Assembly: GCF_030052815.1 (NCBI RefSeq)
Contig: NC_079498.1
Coordinates: forward strand, 68,930,992 to 68,994,991
Direction of reading: 5' to 3'
DNA: 64,000 bases
DNA from: Hevea brasiliensis
Lineage: Eukaryota > Streptophyta > Magnoliopsida > Malpighiales > Euphorbiaceae
Below, in pieces: positions 23,451 through 36,543 of the stretch. The notes under the pieces were generated by a model, which worked only from the letters and a program-made list of their open reading frames with translations, made no database searches and had not been told where the DNA came from. Each line of letters begins with the position of its first letter. The stretch's first letter is position 1. Position numbers and translations under genes: made by a program.

Positions 23451-26400
23451 GCAGGAACTAGCAAGCGATGCGACTTGCATTCTCAAGATATTAGAGTCCG
23501 GATTGGCAATGGCTCAACCTGTTGAAGCTTTAGCCATAGGATCTAAATCTTTTACATGTTTGGACATGTTTTGTGTTTGGATAATATTTTATATGTACTG
23601 ATGCTTTTAAGAACATCATTTCTATATCTAGTTTGACTAGAAATGGCTATGAATTTCAATTCACAGATGATGTTTGCAATATTTATTTTGGAAATAAATA
23701 TGTTGGTTCAGTTATATGAATGATGGTCTTTATTATTTGGATAATAATGACAAACACAAAATGAATGCAAGTGATCTAAAAGAATACAATGCCATGGTGA
23801 AAACCAACACAAGTTCAAAATAAATTTGGCACTTAAGGTTATGTCATGTTGCATAAGATAGGATTGCGAAATTGGAGAAAATGTGGATTCTATCCTCATT
23901 GTTCTCTGATCCTACTCCAACTTGTGAATCTTGCCTTCAAGGCAAAATGACTAGATCACCCTTTGTTGGACAAGGGCTAAGAGTGAAAATATTTTGGAAC
24001 TAATACATAGTGATGTATGTGGTCCGTTTAAAGAAATGGCTAGAGGGCTTTCATTATTTTATTACCTTTCTTGATGATAAATCAAGGTTTGGGTATTTGT
24101 TTTTGATTAAATTCAAACATGAATCCTTTTAAAAGTTCTATGAATTTATATCTGAAGTAGAAAATGAAACAGGAAATTATATTAAAGCTATTCGATGAGA
24201 TAGTGGAGTTGAATATTTGAGTCTTGAATTTGATGAATACTTGAGAGAGCATGGCATTGTTTCTCGGTGACTCCTCCAGAACGCTACAACCGAATGGTGT
24301 ATCTGAAGGAGAAATCGTACCCTATTGGATATGGTACGTAGTATGATGAGCTATCTTGATATGCCAATCTCCTTTTGGGGATTTGCATTAGAATCACTTT
24401 ATATATTCGAATAGGATTCCATCAAAATCAGTTTCTTCCACACCTTATGAGATATGGCATGGAAGAAAACCAAGTCTTAAGCATGTTAAGATTTGGGGTT
24501 GTCCAGCTTATATCAAAAAGCTGAACACTGATAAATTGGAGACCGGATCGTAAAAGGTCGATTTGTTGGATATCCAAAAGATAGTTTTGGATATTATTTT
24601 ATTTGCCTACTTCATAAAAGGTTGTGATAAGTAGATATGCCACATTTCTTGAACAACAGTTTGTTCAAGAAGGAGGCAAAGGAAGGCAAATAGAGTTAGA
24701 ATTGGAGAATTCTGACCAACCAACTGATCAGATGGATATAGATCCATCTAGTCAACCTATACCCATTGATGAAACATCTACACTGTTCCTCGTAGAACAA
24801 CGGGTATCTCACCCACCGGTGAGATATGGTTTTCTTCATGAAGAAGAATAAAAGTAGTCTACTCAAGAACAAGTAAATCATGGAGATGATCCACTTACCT
24901 ATGAAGAAGCTATATCGGATATAGACTCTTCAAAATGAATTGATGCTATGAAATCGAGATTGATTCCATGTATAAGAATCAAGTTTGGGATCTTGTTGAC
25001 CCACCTAAAGGTATTGTACCTATAGGGAACAAATGGGTTTTCAAGAAGAAAATTGGTTACGATGGAAAGGTAGAGACCTATAAGGCAAGGCTAGTAGCGA
25101 AAGGGTTTCGCCAAAGGCAAGGAATAGACTATGAGGAGACTTTCTCACCTGTTGCCATGCTTAAATCAATTAGGATTTTATTAGCAATAGCTGCATACTA
25201 TGATTATGAGATTTGGCAGATGGATGTCAAAACAAATTTTTCTTAATGGATACATTGAAGAAAACATTTTCATGGAACAACCTAAGGGATTTGAATCCCA
25301 AGATGGTTCCAAGGTATGCAAGCTAAAGCGATCCATTTATGGGTTGAAACAAGCTTCGAGGAGTTGGAACATCCGTTTTGATGAAGCCATTAAATCTTTT
25401 GGTTTTATCAAAAATGAGGATGAGCCATGTGTATATAAAAAGGTTAGTGACTATCACTTTCCTTATCTTATATGTGGATGACATCTCGTTGATGGGTAAT
25501 GATACGGTATGTTGACGACTATAAAGGTATGGTTGTCAAATACATTCTCCATGAAAGACTTAGGGAGGCAACCTATATTCTTGGGATTCGCATCTATAGA
25601 GATAGAGCGAAAAGAATAATTGGTTTATCCCAAAGTCTATACTTGGAAAAGGTGTTAAAGAGGTTTAACATGCTTGATTCCAAGAGAGGATTGTTACCAG
25701 TGAGACATGGTATCCACCTTTCTAAAGAGATGTCTCCAAAGACACCTGAAGAAAGAGATAAGATGGCCAGGATTCCATATGCTTCGGCTATTGGAAGTTT
25801 AATGTATGCAATGTTGTGTACTAGGCCGGATATCGCATATCTTTGTTAGTTTGACTAGCGGTATCAATCCAATCCAGTTTGGAACATCGATAGTCATTAA
25901 GACTATCCTTAAGTACTTAAGAAAAACTAAGGATTTATTCTTGATTTATGGAGGTGGAGACTTGCAATTGGATGGTTATACTGATTCTGATTTCCAATCA
26001 GATATCGATGATAGAAAGTCTACCTCTGGATATGTGTTCATTTGTAATGGAGGTGCGATCGGTTGGAAGAGTTCCAAAGCGAGCACGCATCGCAGATTCC
26101 ACTACAGAGGTGAGTATATTCTTTGCATCGATCTTCGCAAAGGAAAGCTGTTTGGATAAAGAAGTTCGTGATGAACTTACAGTAGTTCCTTCCATTGAGT
26201 CGCAGCTCCACTACATCGTGACAACAATGGAGCGATCATACTGAGCTAAGGAACTAAGGTCTCACCCAAAATCCAAACACATAGAAAGGCACTACCACAT
26301 TATCGGACATATAGTTGGGCAAAGCGATATAGCCATGCAGAAAAATAACATCACCGAAAAACCACTGATCCATTCACTAAGCATTTGTCACAAGCTCAGT

Positions 26401-26453
26401 TAGACCGACATCTTGAGAAGATAGGTCTAAGATATTGTAATGAATGGCTCTAG
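23450..26453 (+). pseudogene. Copia-2 pol: protease/integrase/RT/RNase H remnants
   Basis: Order of matches: a GAG-pre-integrase stretch near 23830-23960 (CESCLQGKMTRSPFVGQG), integrase core near 24005-24240 (HSDVCGPFKEMA, DDKSRFGY, DSGVEYLS), RT from 24968 (NKWVFKKKIGYDGKVETYKA, then a frameshift near 25240, KLKRSIYGLKQASRSWN, and a YVDD active site at about 25465-25480), and RNase H from about 25920 to the end (YTDSDFQSDIDDRKSTSGY). The terminal motif LEKIGLRYCNEWL stops at 26451-26453, just before the polypurine tract. No clear protease motif survives. Frameshifts and stops are frequent. Confidence 0.88.
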
Positions 26454-26454
26454 T

Positions 26455-26467
26455 GCTAGTGGGAGAT
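26455..26467 (+). other. Polypurine tract of Copia-2
   Basis: Purine-rich GTGGGAGA-like stretch directly before the 3' LTR and only a few bases after the pol stop, as usual in plant copia elements. Confidence 0.75.
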
Positions 26468-28570
26468 TGTTAGTAGTATGCCCTAGAGCATATCATTTAG
26501 TATGTATCTTGTACATATTTTTAATAATAAAAGGCATTTCCACTTTTCCGTTTACATAATATATTTATGTGTAATAGAAAAGGTCCATTGATATTTTGTT
26601 AGAAATATTATTCTTAAGTTGTTAAGAATATGAGTGACAATATTTCTAGCACAAAGTATCATAAATAGGTTCACAATCGAGGATACTTCATAATAAGGAC
26701 ATGACTTATCTAAAAGATTGTATTCATGTTTATTCCCAAGTTATTTATATGAGATATAAATATGATGGAATGGTGAGTCTCATGCCATATAACAAACATG
26801 ATAGGCACTTATAAATGATAAGTAGGCCGAACAGTGACACTTATGACAAGCACATGGAGTTTACTCTTGTCAATGTTTTGTCATAAATCATATCAGTGCA
26901 TATAATCTTTAGACCTGAGATAGCACAGTTATCTTGTATATAGGTAGTTTGAGTTTGATACTGCTTTCATACTTGTACTATGTATGGGTATATGGGCATG
27001 TGTTGGCTCCTACTAGTTATATATGGAGGTAGGTGTTGATCAAGATGGAATCTGTTCCTCTAAGTAAATAGAGATAAAATCCTATGTTCATTTAATTGTT
27101 CTTGATGTTTCAAGTTCCTGGCCAAGACAGATAGATTTATTCAGAAAAGAGTTTCTGATGAGAAAATCTTTTAATCAAGAACTGGAATTAAAAGAGAACA
27201 TAATATTCATAGCAAATGGAGTTTGACATAAACCATGACTCCAGCTTGAGTTGGGATTTTGTAACAGAGAGATTCTAGTGCATGGTAACATATGATTATA
27301 GGTTCATTTAAGGTAAATCTTATTACTAATTGGGTGGCCATGACATGCTATGCTAGGTGTTAACCATGGTCTATGAGGTTCATAAAATGATTTAGAGAAA
27401 TCATTTATGGTAAGAAAGAGTTCTGATGATATTAAGAGTTGATATCATGTCTCATTGCCAATTAGTGATGAGCCTAGTAAGTCACACACATACACAAGTT
27501 ATCACCTATTTAAATATGATTTAATTAATTAATTAAAGAGTTTAATTGATTAATTAAATAGATTTGGTTTGCAATTAAATTGCAAAGTCCCTAGCATGAC
27601 TTGAAACCAAATCTAGATTATTGGATGTGTAGTATAAATTAAATTTATATTTAAAGTGTTTAAATATGAATTTAATTGATGAGAAATTAATTAATAGAGA
27701 TTAATTAATTAATTTATATTTGATATAAATTAATTAGAAGAAGAAAATAATTATTTTGGGTTAAGAACTCGAAATTAAAACACAGGGGCATTTTGGTCAT
27801 TTTGCAGTGTGACACGTGGCACCATGAGATGGTGACACATGGGATTACACATAAGCTTGCCAAATGTTTTTTTTAATCATGTAAGATGATTAAAATCAAG
27901 ATTAAATATAGGTTTGACACTTGGCACAATGTGATTGGGTCACTTAAACCTAGAGCTAATCAAAAGGTGACATGTGGCTAGGGTTTAATGTGTTAACCTA
28001 GCTATTTAAGTGTGGTTATGAAAAGAAAACATAACCAGCAGCTTCTCCTCTCATTTGTCACGCCACTTTGAGCCTCTCCAGCTATTTCTCTTCATCTCTC
28101 ATCAATTCAAAGAGATTAGCCATCAATCTCTTGAATTAAGAACACTAGAAATTGTTTCTAGTGTCCTGTTTACATCTCTAATCTCTTAAAAGGCAGAACT
28201 TGAATTTCTAATTAATAGAAAAGGCTTTAGAAGCTGTTCAAGGGCTGCCATAGGTGTTCTTGGTGTGGACAAGCTAGAGGGACAACATCCGTGTCTCAAG
28301 ACGAATCTCAAAGCGCAGCACGCTGCAAAGACATCAAGAGGTTAGTGTAATCGTTCTTGATTTAATCTAGGGTTCTAAAATTAATCTGATTAATTTTAAA
28401 ATCTTAAATGGTAAATACAGATCCAAAAACATATTAAAAGAGTTTTAATATGTTGTTTATCATTGAAATCAAATAGATAAAAATAAATCTTGCATGGTGC
28501 TTGTGACCCTAGGTGAAAATTTTTGAATTCAATGGTATAATCTTGTGTTTTTCACGCTTCCGTTCCTTCA
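26468..28570 (+). repeat. 3' LTR of Copia-2
   Basis: 2103 bp, nearly identical to 18623-20719, ending CCTTCA before the right ataac duplication. Confidence 0.95.
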
Positions 28571-28575
28571 ATAAC
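28571..28575. repeat. Target-site duplication of Copia-2, right copy (ataac)
   Basis: Second copy of ATAAC, after which the LTR of Element A resumes with aagtaccagaattcaac. Confidence 0.97.
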
Positions 28576-29807
28576 AAGTACCAGAATTCAACATTAATAT
28601 TCCATAAACAAAACATGAAATAACATTTTTATGGTTCACCAAATCAAGCTGCCGATTCGTACACCTCTCTCCATTAATGTCCAAGCTTCCAAATTCAAGT
28701 ATACATTCACAATATACTTAGTATACTTCACCCAATTTATTCCTACACATATAAACACATAATCAACCCTTTAATCTACAATTTACAAGCAAGAATAAAC
28801 TGTCCTCAAGGAGTTTCCATGGCTGCCAAAAATACAGCTCTCCCTTTAAACATCAAACCTCAAAATTCTTTCCACAATTCAAGTACCCATAACCTCCTCA
28901 CAAACTTTAATGAAGCAATAACCAAAAACACAGACTTACCACTTTGGAAACTCTTCAAAACCTCTCCAAAACTTGGTCTTCTTGCTGCCTATCTACTGCC
29001 CATGGTGTGGTGGTCAAGTTTAATGAAGAAACCTTAACCATTGGGAGCTTGGATCATGGATGCATGGAGGTTGGAGCTTGGACGGCCATGGGAGAGTTTA
29101 GGAGCTTTTTGGTTTGGCCATGGGAAGAATTTGAGGAAGAAGAAGGTTTGCAGAAGTTAGGGGAGAGTGACAGAATTTTTATTAGTTTTCCAAGTGTTTA
29201 GTGGTCCACTAATGTAAGAATATTATTACTTTAATTCAACTTTCAATTATTCAACATTAAACCCATTTTTTTTCACTATTTAAACTATGGACCACCATTT
29301 TAATTTTCATGGTATTTTCAAAGTTTAATATCATTTATTTTTAATGTACATTTAGGTCAAAAGGCCACTCGGGATGTCAAATGACCACAATGCCCCTGTT
29401 CGGGTTGCATTCTCGATTTTTTGGTAACATCGGGTTTTGTCCGTTTTTCGATTTCTCACTTTTCTTTGTACTAATTAATTAATTTTTCTTTGATATTTCT
29501 AATGGTATTTATGCTTCAATAGATGTCTATTTGAGTCTTAAAAATATTTTCCACGGTTCTCCACGGTCCAGGGCTAGTCAACGGTTCACGCCGCAACTTC
29601 CCGGTGCGGTCACCAATCGCTAGAGTTCTCGGCTCGTTTAACTTGGTTACATTTCATTGTTATTATTTTTCTTGTATTTTCTTTTCTTGTATTTCGTTAT
29701 TTTATGTCTCCTCACTCATATCCAAGTGTAGTTCTAGGCATTCTAGCTGTTCGGACCGATACTGGTCAGGAATAGTAGAACGTACTACCGAACATTGGGG
29801 TGTTACA
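28576..29807 (-). repeat. 3' LTR of Element A, second part (right of Copia-2)
   Basis: It matches 35316-36538 of the other LTR and ends GGGTGTTACA (the 5' end of the LTR in element sense, TGTAACACCC). It contains plus-strand short frames at 28819-29037 and 28944-29201 that also exist in the other LTR; these are not supported as genes. Confidence 0.93.
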
Positions 29808-29826
29808 ATTCTCCCCCCCTTAAAAT
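29808..29826 (-). other. Polypurine tract of Element A
   Basis: On the minus strand an AAGGGGGGG run followed by GAGAAT, directly before the LTR end TGTAACACCC. The same arrangement is found in Elements 1, C and D. Confidence 0.85.
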
Positions 29827-30840
29827 AAATTTCATCCGCTAAATTTTACTCAATAGCCATCTTACAATAGTCATACATTTATTTTCTCCTTTCTATATGA
29901 TCGTATAATCTTCTTTCTCTTGAATTTGTATAAGACTTTTAATAATTTAATACAATATTTAATTTGTTTGTATAACACCAATCTTCTCTTACTATTGTGC
30001 TGTCTAATATTTCGGTTCATGTTCCTTCTTGAATGACCTTTGAGGTCATGTTAGAATGATTTATCTAATCATTGGTTCTCTGACCATTCTAGTCAATAAT
30101 CTTCCTCACATTCGTAACATTTCTTTGTTATATCTGAACCAACTGTTCAAATTTCTACTTCCACAACTCTTTTTATCTATTAATATTCTATAACTTACTT
30201 CCTTTTGTACTTAACTATAACCTTTTGATTTTCTAACTTTTGAGTTTTAGATCCCTAAGTAGGATTTTCAAACTTATTTCTAATAATTAAATTCTGTCTT
30301 GGCATAACTATACCAAAATAGATGCCATTGGTAACTATTCTAATCTTGGTGTGCTATTGAGTAGTACGTAGCTTTACACAATAATCTCAAGTCAGTACTG
30401 TAATATGCAGTTTACGGTACAAACATCAAGAACATTGCATAGTTACTACGATACATCCCAATAGATCAAACTTTCCTATCTTTTATCCTTTTCGAATTCA
30501 CTAATATCTGAAACTTATTCTGATTACAATATCCATTAACAATTAATAACTATAACATCTTTTTCCTCATCTAGAGCAAGTCTATTACCACAACTTACTT
30601 TTACGTCCTCTTGTCTTACATTAAGTAGGCTCGCCAATTAGCTTTATAATTTATGGTGTGTTAGAAAATACTTTTCACCGATAAACTCTTTCAAAACCTA
30701 TTTCACTTATTATCACAATCCTTATCTTAAAGGACTAATCATTAACGCATCAAAATTTATTCCCTTGTAAAGTAATAACAACAGAACATATAGTTCTAAC
30801 ACTAACATAAAAGTATACAGACCCCAAGTCAAACAATACA
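29827..30840 (-). other. Non-coding tail of Element A with a second, decayed protease start
   Basis: On the minus strand the first bases after the RT fragment read as a decayed FDSGST-type protease start (FDLGSVYT near 30805-30830). They align with Element 1 at 6714-6830, then continue as the conserved non-coding tail, for example caccataaattataaagcta near 30645-30665, shared with Element C at 49770. No open frame of note. It joins two lineages of sequence: RT start from an autonomous-like parent and tail from the non-autonomous family. Confidence 0.65.
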
Positions 30841-32292
30841 TAAACGAAGAGTGCCATCCTTCTTCTTAACAAACAATACTGGCGCTCCCCATGGTGACAA
30901 ACTAGGGCGGATGAAGTCCTTTTTAAGTAGTTCTTGCAACTGTACCTTTAACTCCTTGAACTCTTCTGGTGCCATTCTGTATGGTGTTATGGAGATTGGA
31001 TCCACACCAGGCAGAACATTAATTTCAAACTGCACCTCTCTTTCTGGAGGTAATCTTGGCAATTCATCAGGAAACACATCTGGAAATTCATATACTGTAG
31101 GGATGTCCCTCACTGCTGGACTCCCCACTTGGGTGTCTACCACATGTGCCAAGTATGCTTCACACCCCTTTCTGATAATTTTTCTGGCTAGTGCAGTCGA
31201 AATGATGTTTGATGGCAATAGCTGCCTCTCCCTATGTATTACCACATCACTGTATTGAGGGAGACCAAAAGTGACTGTCTTCAGCCTACAGTCAATCATG
31301 GCATGATGCCTGGCTAACCAATCCATACCCAAGATGATATCATAATCTCTGAAGGGCATTTCAATGAAATCAGACAGAAAAGTGTGCCCTTGGATCACCA
31401 AAGGACAATCCCTATACATTCTATTAGCCCTGACCTCTTATCCTAACGGACTTGTTACTAACACCTCAAAGTCCATTTTTGTACATGGAACAGTAATGCA
31501 ATCAATGATGCTAGTACTCACATAAGAATGGGTAGAACCTGGATCAAATAACACAAACACATCTTGATTAAAAGTTGAAAAGGTACCAGCCACAACATCA
31601 GATTTCTCGACTTATTCTCTCTGTCTCTTTGTGTAGACTCTGACTGAAGCACTATCTTACTCTGATTGTTTCACTGTGCCTTGGCTGCCTGCTGGATTAC
31701 CTCTACCCCTGCCTCTACCTCTGCTGGGTGGTTGTGAACCTCTGGTGACAGGGCTCTGAACTAACCCTTCAGTAGTAGTAGAAGGTGGTCTAACTCTACG
31801 GGCACTGGTGCAGTCCTTGGCAAAGTGTCCTATGCCTCCACAGTTATAACAGGCTTCTATGGCCTTGTAGCATACCCCACCATGATTTCTACCACAAGTT
31901 TCACATTGGCAGGGAGGGTAGGAACTTCTAGTTGTTTGACGACTGGACCCTGGTGGTCTCTGCCTTGATGATCCACTTCTGTTATATCCCTGAGCTCGGG
32001 GCTCCTCAAATTCTTTTCTCTTTCTCAAATTACTGTTTGAGCTCTGACCCATAGGTTTCTCCCTCTTCTCTATTTCATGTTGCCCTTGTAGGGGTTGGGT
32101 CTGTACTTAGGCTTGGGCTAACAGATTATTAGCCATTTGTTGAAAGAAAGTGGCCATTAGCTGGGCCATTTGTGCAGTAATTTGTACCAGTAAAATTGGT
32201 ACAGTCGAGCCTTTGACACTTTGTGGAGCTGGGGCCTCAACTTGTACCTTAGCCTCTATCGATTGATCGACTGAACGATCACCCTTTTCCAT
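30829..32292 (-). pseudogene. Element A gag (no capsid) - protease - RT N-terminal fragment
   Basis: A single frame from ATG 32292 (MEKGDRSVDQS) down to 30829, broken only by about four TAA stops where CAA or similar is expected, near 32108, 31655, 31608 and 31440. It shows a Gln-rich N-terminus, the basic segment RKRKEFEEPR, a zinc knuckle (CETCGRNHGGVC, CYNCGGIGHFAKDC), an Arg/Gly-rich stretch, and protease with FDPGSTHSYV near 31525-31555 and [17 protein letters not shown]. The linker to RT follows, then [20 protein letters not shown], where it is cut off. The capsid region is missing at the same junction as in Element 1. The protease domain closely resembles that of Element D. With most RT, RNase H and integrase absent it cannot replicate alone. 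Confidence 0.88.
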
Positions 32293-32462
32293 AGTCAATT
32301 CGAGGATCTTAGACCTCCTGAACAATTAACACAAGGAGATTTCCTCCCGTTAGTGCATATTTATAATGTCATGTACTATATGTATCAAACAATGACATTG
32401 AGCAGTTGTACTATGAAGAAAGAATATTCAAATTACAGGTCAAAACAGAATTTAAAAACTTT

Positions 32463-32474
32463 GCTCTGATACCA
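32463..32474 (-). other. Primer binding site of Element A
   Basis: The minus strand reads TGGTATCAGAGC, eight bases from the LTR end at 32483. It fixes the minus orientation of the element. Confidence 0.9.
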
Positions 32475-32482
32475 CTAAAACA

Positions 32483-35400
32483 TGTCACACCCTACCCCTC
32501 TGTAAGGCATAACATGATCCTGTAGTATACCTAATGAATTACCAACTTCGTCTACTGATAACCTATTCAATACACTACAAGAGATTTTAAAACTTTTCTT
32601 ACTTCTTTTACAGTGGTGAGCACTCTTTACAGGTGTTAAAAAAAAATTTTGAACTGAAGTGAAACAGCTAACACATTTGAAGAAATAATAATTTCTGTAA
32701 AAATTTTGGCAGAGTGCCATTTGTATTTTGAATAAAGAAGTTCTTCAAAAACCTGTAAAAAGCACTTCAAATATATTTCTCAGTCTCAACTCCAATATTT
32801 GATCAACTCAATATTTTTCTCAACTCAAATCCATAATAATTTTTCAATATTTCTAAAGGCTGAGATAAAAGAAATATAGTATAAATTTTACAAGCCCAAA
32901 ATAATTTATAATTTATTTTACAACTTCAATGTACAATTTTAATTTACAACTGCTCAAAACTAAGAACACTATATACATACAGTGAACATACATTACAATA
33001 CAAAATGCAAAATATGGTATAATCAGTATACCCGATGATCTCTCACTGAAGCACTAGCAGCTTAGTCTACTGTCCTCTCAGTCTGTCTACCTGCGACAGC
33101 AATGAAAAGCTATCGCTGAGTAAAATTTACTCAGTGGTGCACAATAACAATTTGAAATGCAATACATAAATCTTTTATTGACAATTCACAAATCAAATAG
33201 TTCACAATTCCATTTTACAATTTACAAAGTTCATATAACATAAATTTGATCAAATAACTGAATAATACAGTTTTGCCAATCAATAACACCATTTGATCAA
33301 ATAACTGAATAATACAGTTTCGCCAATCAATAGCACAATTTGATCAAATAACTGAATAATACCATTTTGCAAATTAATAACACAATTCGATCAAATAACT
33401 GAAGAATACAGCTTTGCCAATCAATAACACAATTTGATCAAATAACTAAATAATACCGTTTTGCAAATCAATAACACAATTTAAATGTTGCACAATTACA
33501 TTTCACAAATTATCAAAGCTCATTATAGAAAAATTTTGAGTCAAATAATTTAATAAACACAGTGTTGCCAATTAATACACAACTTAAGCCATGACACAAA
33601 GTTTTCGATTAATGCCGTGTTGTACACCACGACAAAGCAATCTATAACCCCACTAATCGAAATCAATGAGGGAGGAAGCAAGCTATATAATGAGTACTCA
33701 TCCGATCTACAACCTCAACTGGTAAATCAGAGAGGGAGGAAAATAAATGATCTCAACCCCATAAATGGAAGAGGAATAGTGTGATACTGTCATGCTAAGT
33801 GTGAACACAAAATCAATTCCAAACATTTTATTCAAATGATTCGTGAGAAATCCAATAAATTTCCAAAGTCATAATTTCATTCACAAGATGGCAACACAAT
33901 TCAAAATTAAATTCAAATTTCCATAAATCACACTAAATCAATTTTTCAATGACAAAAGGCTCAAATAAGGTTTATTGTGCACAAACACAATTTAAAACAA
34001 TAACATACAATTAATCATAATTTATTTCAATTGAAAAATTCAAAAGAAATAACTATTGTGCACAAACACAATTTAAAACAATAATATAAAAATAATCATA
34101 ATTTATTTTTCAATAATCATAATTTATTTCAATTGAAAAATTCAAAAGAAATAATTATTGTGCACAAACCTCTGATATATGCCTCTTAGCTCTGACTCAG
34201 TTTTTCATTCCCCTTCCCTGAGTCTTTGCTAACTGAGAAACACAATTTGAAGTGTTTCAGTACTCATTTAAACTGTCTCTAACGATAATGCTTAATAATT
34301 AATTCATTGAGTTCTATCATTTCTTTAGTCAGCCTAAGATGTTGACCTTCGATATAGTCTAGGTGAATTAGGTCTTAATGTTACCAATATGTCACATTTG
34401 ATAGCCTTTTAGTGTTGGTACATATTACCCAATTCATTTCCATGTTTGTTGCATTTTATTGCAATTTGTCGGATTCCGGTATACTAATTTGAGCTAGCCG
34501 GATGACCTAGTTTTCTCGATTTTCGGGTTTCGATCAAAAGTACAAACTTGTAAATCTATGCCTTATTGCACGCGGGGCAAAATTTCAGGTCATTCTGAGT
34601 TATGTAGACCAAGTTATGGTCATTTTACTATTGCTGGTCAGAATGTACCAAAATTGGTCACTTTAGGTCATTTTAGGTTCGACCAGTTTTTGGACCCGAA
34701 CTTGTGCAAGCTATTTGACTTGCTTATGGTCATTTCTGGGCTTTGGTGTCTTCATAAGACTTGTAGATATATGTCTCAAGTATTCATGGTAAAAATTTTA
34801 GGTCAATTGGATCTTTTTTGAGTGAGTTATGGCCTAAATACTAACTATGCCCAATTGGTCAATTTTCAGGCCTTAAATGCACTAATCCGGATTTGGTCAT
34901 TTTTCAAAGTTACCTTACAAGCAGAATTTTGGTAAGCTTCCTTCATGAAAGTTGGCACATTATGTGCCTAGTTTCACCTCCAATTAGTCTCATACCAATT
35001 GAAGCTACACACTTAAGGTTCTAGGCCAAAACACACACTGCCTTCCCTATTGCACATTGTCCATCACTCATCAAAGGATGCATTTAACACTTACCAATTT
35101 GCACATTAATGCCATTTCTGTTTTGTACCATAACCTAAACACAATTCACAACATATTTTTGGTCATTTTGGCAGCTTACAATCACACTCAATATGCACCA
35201 TATAGTACAGAATTTTTCAAGCTCAAATTACAACAATTCAATCACCTAACCTAGCTCATTTATATGTCCAACCTCACACCATCATACATATACACAAGCT
35301 GCCATAACAAGTACCAGAATTCAACATTAATACATAAACCAAACATGAAATAACATTTTTATGGTTCACCAAATCAAGTTGTTGATTCATACACCTCTCT

Positions 35401-36538
35401 CCATTAATGTCCAAGCTTCCAAATTCAAGTATACATTCACAATATACTTAGTATACTTCACCCAATTTATTCCTACACATATAAACACATAATCAGCCCT
35501 TTAATCTACCATTTACAAGCAAGAATAAACTGTCCTCAAGGAGTTTCCATGGCTGCCAAAAATACAGCTCTCCCTTTAAACATCAAACCTCAAAATTCTT
35601 TCCACAATTCAGGTACCCATAACCTCCTCACAAACTTTAATGAAGCAATAACCAAAAACACAAACTTACCACTTTGGAAACTCTTCAAAACCTCTCCAAA
35701 ACTTGGTCTTCTTGCTACCTATCTACTGCCCATGGTGTGGTGGTCAAGTTTAATGAAGAAACCTTAACCATTGGGAGCTTGGATCATGGATGCATGGAGG
35801 TTGGAGCTTGGACGGCCATGGGAGAGTTTGGGAGCTTTTTGGTTTGGCCATGGGAAGAATTTGAGGAAGAAGAAGGTTTGTAGAAGTTAGTGAAGAGTGA
35901 CAGAATTTTTATTGATTTTCCAAGTGTTTAGTGGTCCACTAATGTAAGAATATTATTACTTTAATTCAACTTTCAATTATTCAACATTAAACCCCTTTTT
36001 TTTCACTATTTAAACTATGGACCACCATTTTAATTTTCATGGTATTTTCAAAGTTTAATATCATTTATTTTTAATGTACATTTAGGTCAAAAGGCCACTC
36101 GGGATGTCAAATGACCACAATGCCCCTGTTCGGGTTGCATTCCCAATTTTTCGGTAACACCGGGTTTTGTCCGTTTTTCGATTTCTCACTTTTCTTTGTA
36201 TTAATTAATTAATTTTTTTTGATATTTCTAATGGTATTTATGCTTCAATAGACGTCTATTTGAGTCTTAAAAATATTTTCCAGGGTTCCCCGCAGTCCAG
36301 GGCTAGTCAACGGTCCACGCCGCAACTTCCCGGTGCGGTCACCCATCGCTAGATTTCTCGGCTTGTTTAACTTGGATACATTTCATTGTTATTATTTTTC
36401 TTGTATTTTCTTTTCTTATATTTCGTTATTTTATGTCTCCTCACTCATATCCAAGTATAGTTATAGGCATTCTAGCTGTCCGGACCGACACTAGTCACAG
36501 GAACAGTAGAACGTACTATCGAACATAGGGGTGTTATA
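32483..36538 (-). repeat. 5' LTR of Element A (4056 bp)
   Basis: Uninterrupted copy of the LTR also present as 15794-18622 plus 28576-29807. The right end reads GTGTTATA instead of GTGTTACA, a single change. It is followed by the tgagt duplication at 36539-36543. It shares long stretches with the LTRs of Element C in opposite orientation, so the two belong to related families. Confidence 0.94.
33243..33485 (-). repeat. Tandem array of about 47-bp units in the 5' LTR of Element A
   Basis: Same five-unit array as at 16553-16800, core tttgatcaaataactgaat. Confidence 0.85.
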
Positions 36539-36543
36539 TGAGT
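36539..36543. repeat. Target-site duplication of Element A, right copy (tgagt)
   Basis: Second TGAGT; integrase sequence of Element B resumes here. Confidence 0.95.

Larger units (their letters stand above)
18623..28570 (+). mobile_element. Copia-2: complete-length Ty1/copia element, coding region broken
   Basis: 9948 bp, with 2.1-kb LTRs (18623-20719, 26468-28570) having TGTTAG...CCTTCA ends, a primer site, a 1.8-kb leader, gag-pol remnants in the order gag, integrase, RT, RNase H (the copia order), and a polypurine tract. The ataac duplication is perfect and the LTRs look about 99% identical, making it the youngest complete insertion here. Its own gag-pol has many stops and frameshifts. 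Confidence 0.96.
15794..36538 (-). mobile_element. Element A: non-autonomous Ty3/gypsy element, minus strand, containing Copia-2
   Basis: On the minus strand: 5' LTR (36538 to 32483), primer site, capsid-less gag plus protease and the first part of RT (32292 to about 30840), non-coding tail, polypurine tract, 3' LTR (29807 to 15794) split by Copia-2. Internal length is only 2675 bp, with LTRs of about 4.06 kb. Most RT, all RNase H and all integrase are missing, so replication needs proteins in trans. LTR copies differ at about 2-4% by eye. It carries tgagt duplications in the integrase of Element B. Confidence 0.92.

Noticed and set aside
28819..29201. Plus-strand open frames of 72 and 85 codons (start in a good ccATGGct context), repeated at 35549-35883
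   Set aside because: Both lie in the two LTR copies of Element A, antisense to it. Sharing follows from LTR identity at insertion, not from selection, and no domain is recognisable.
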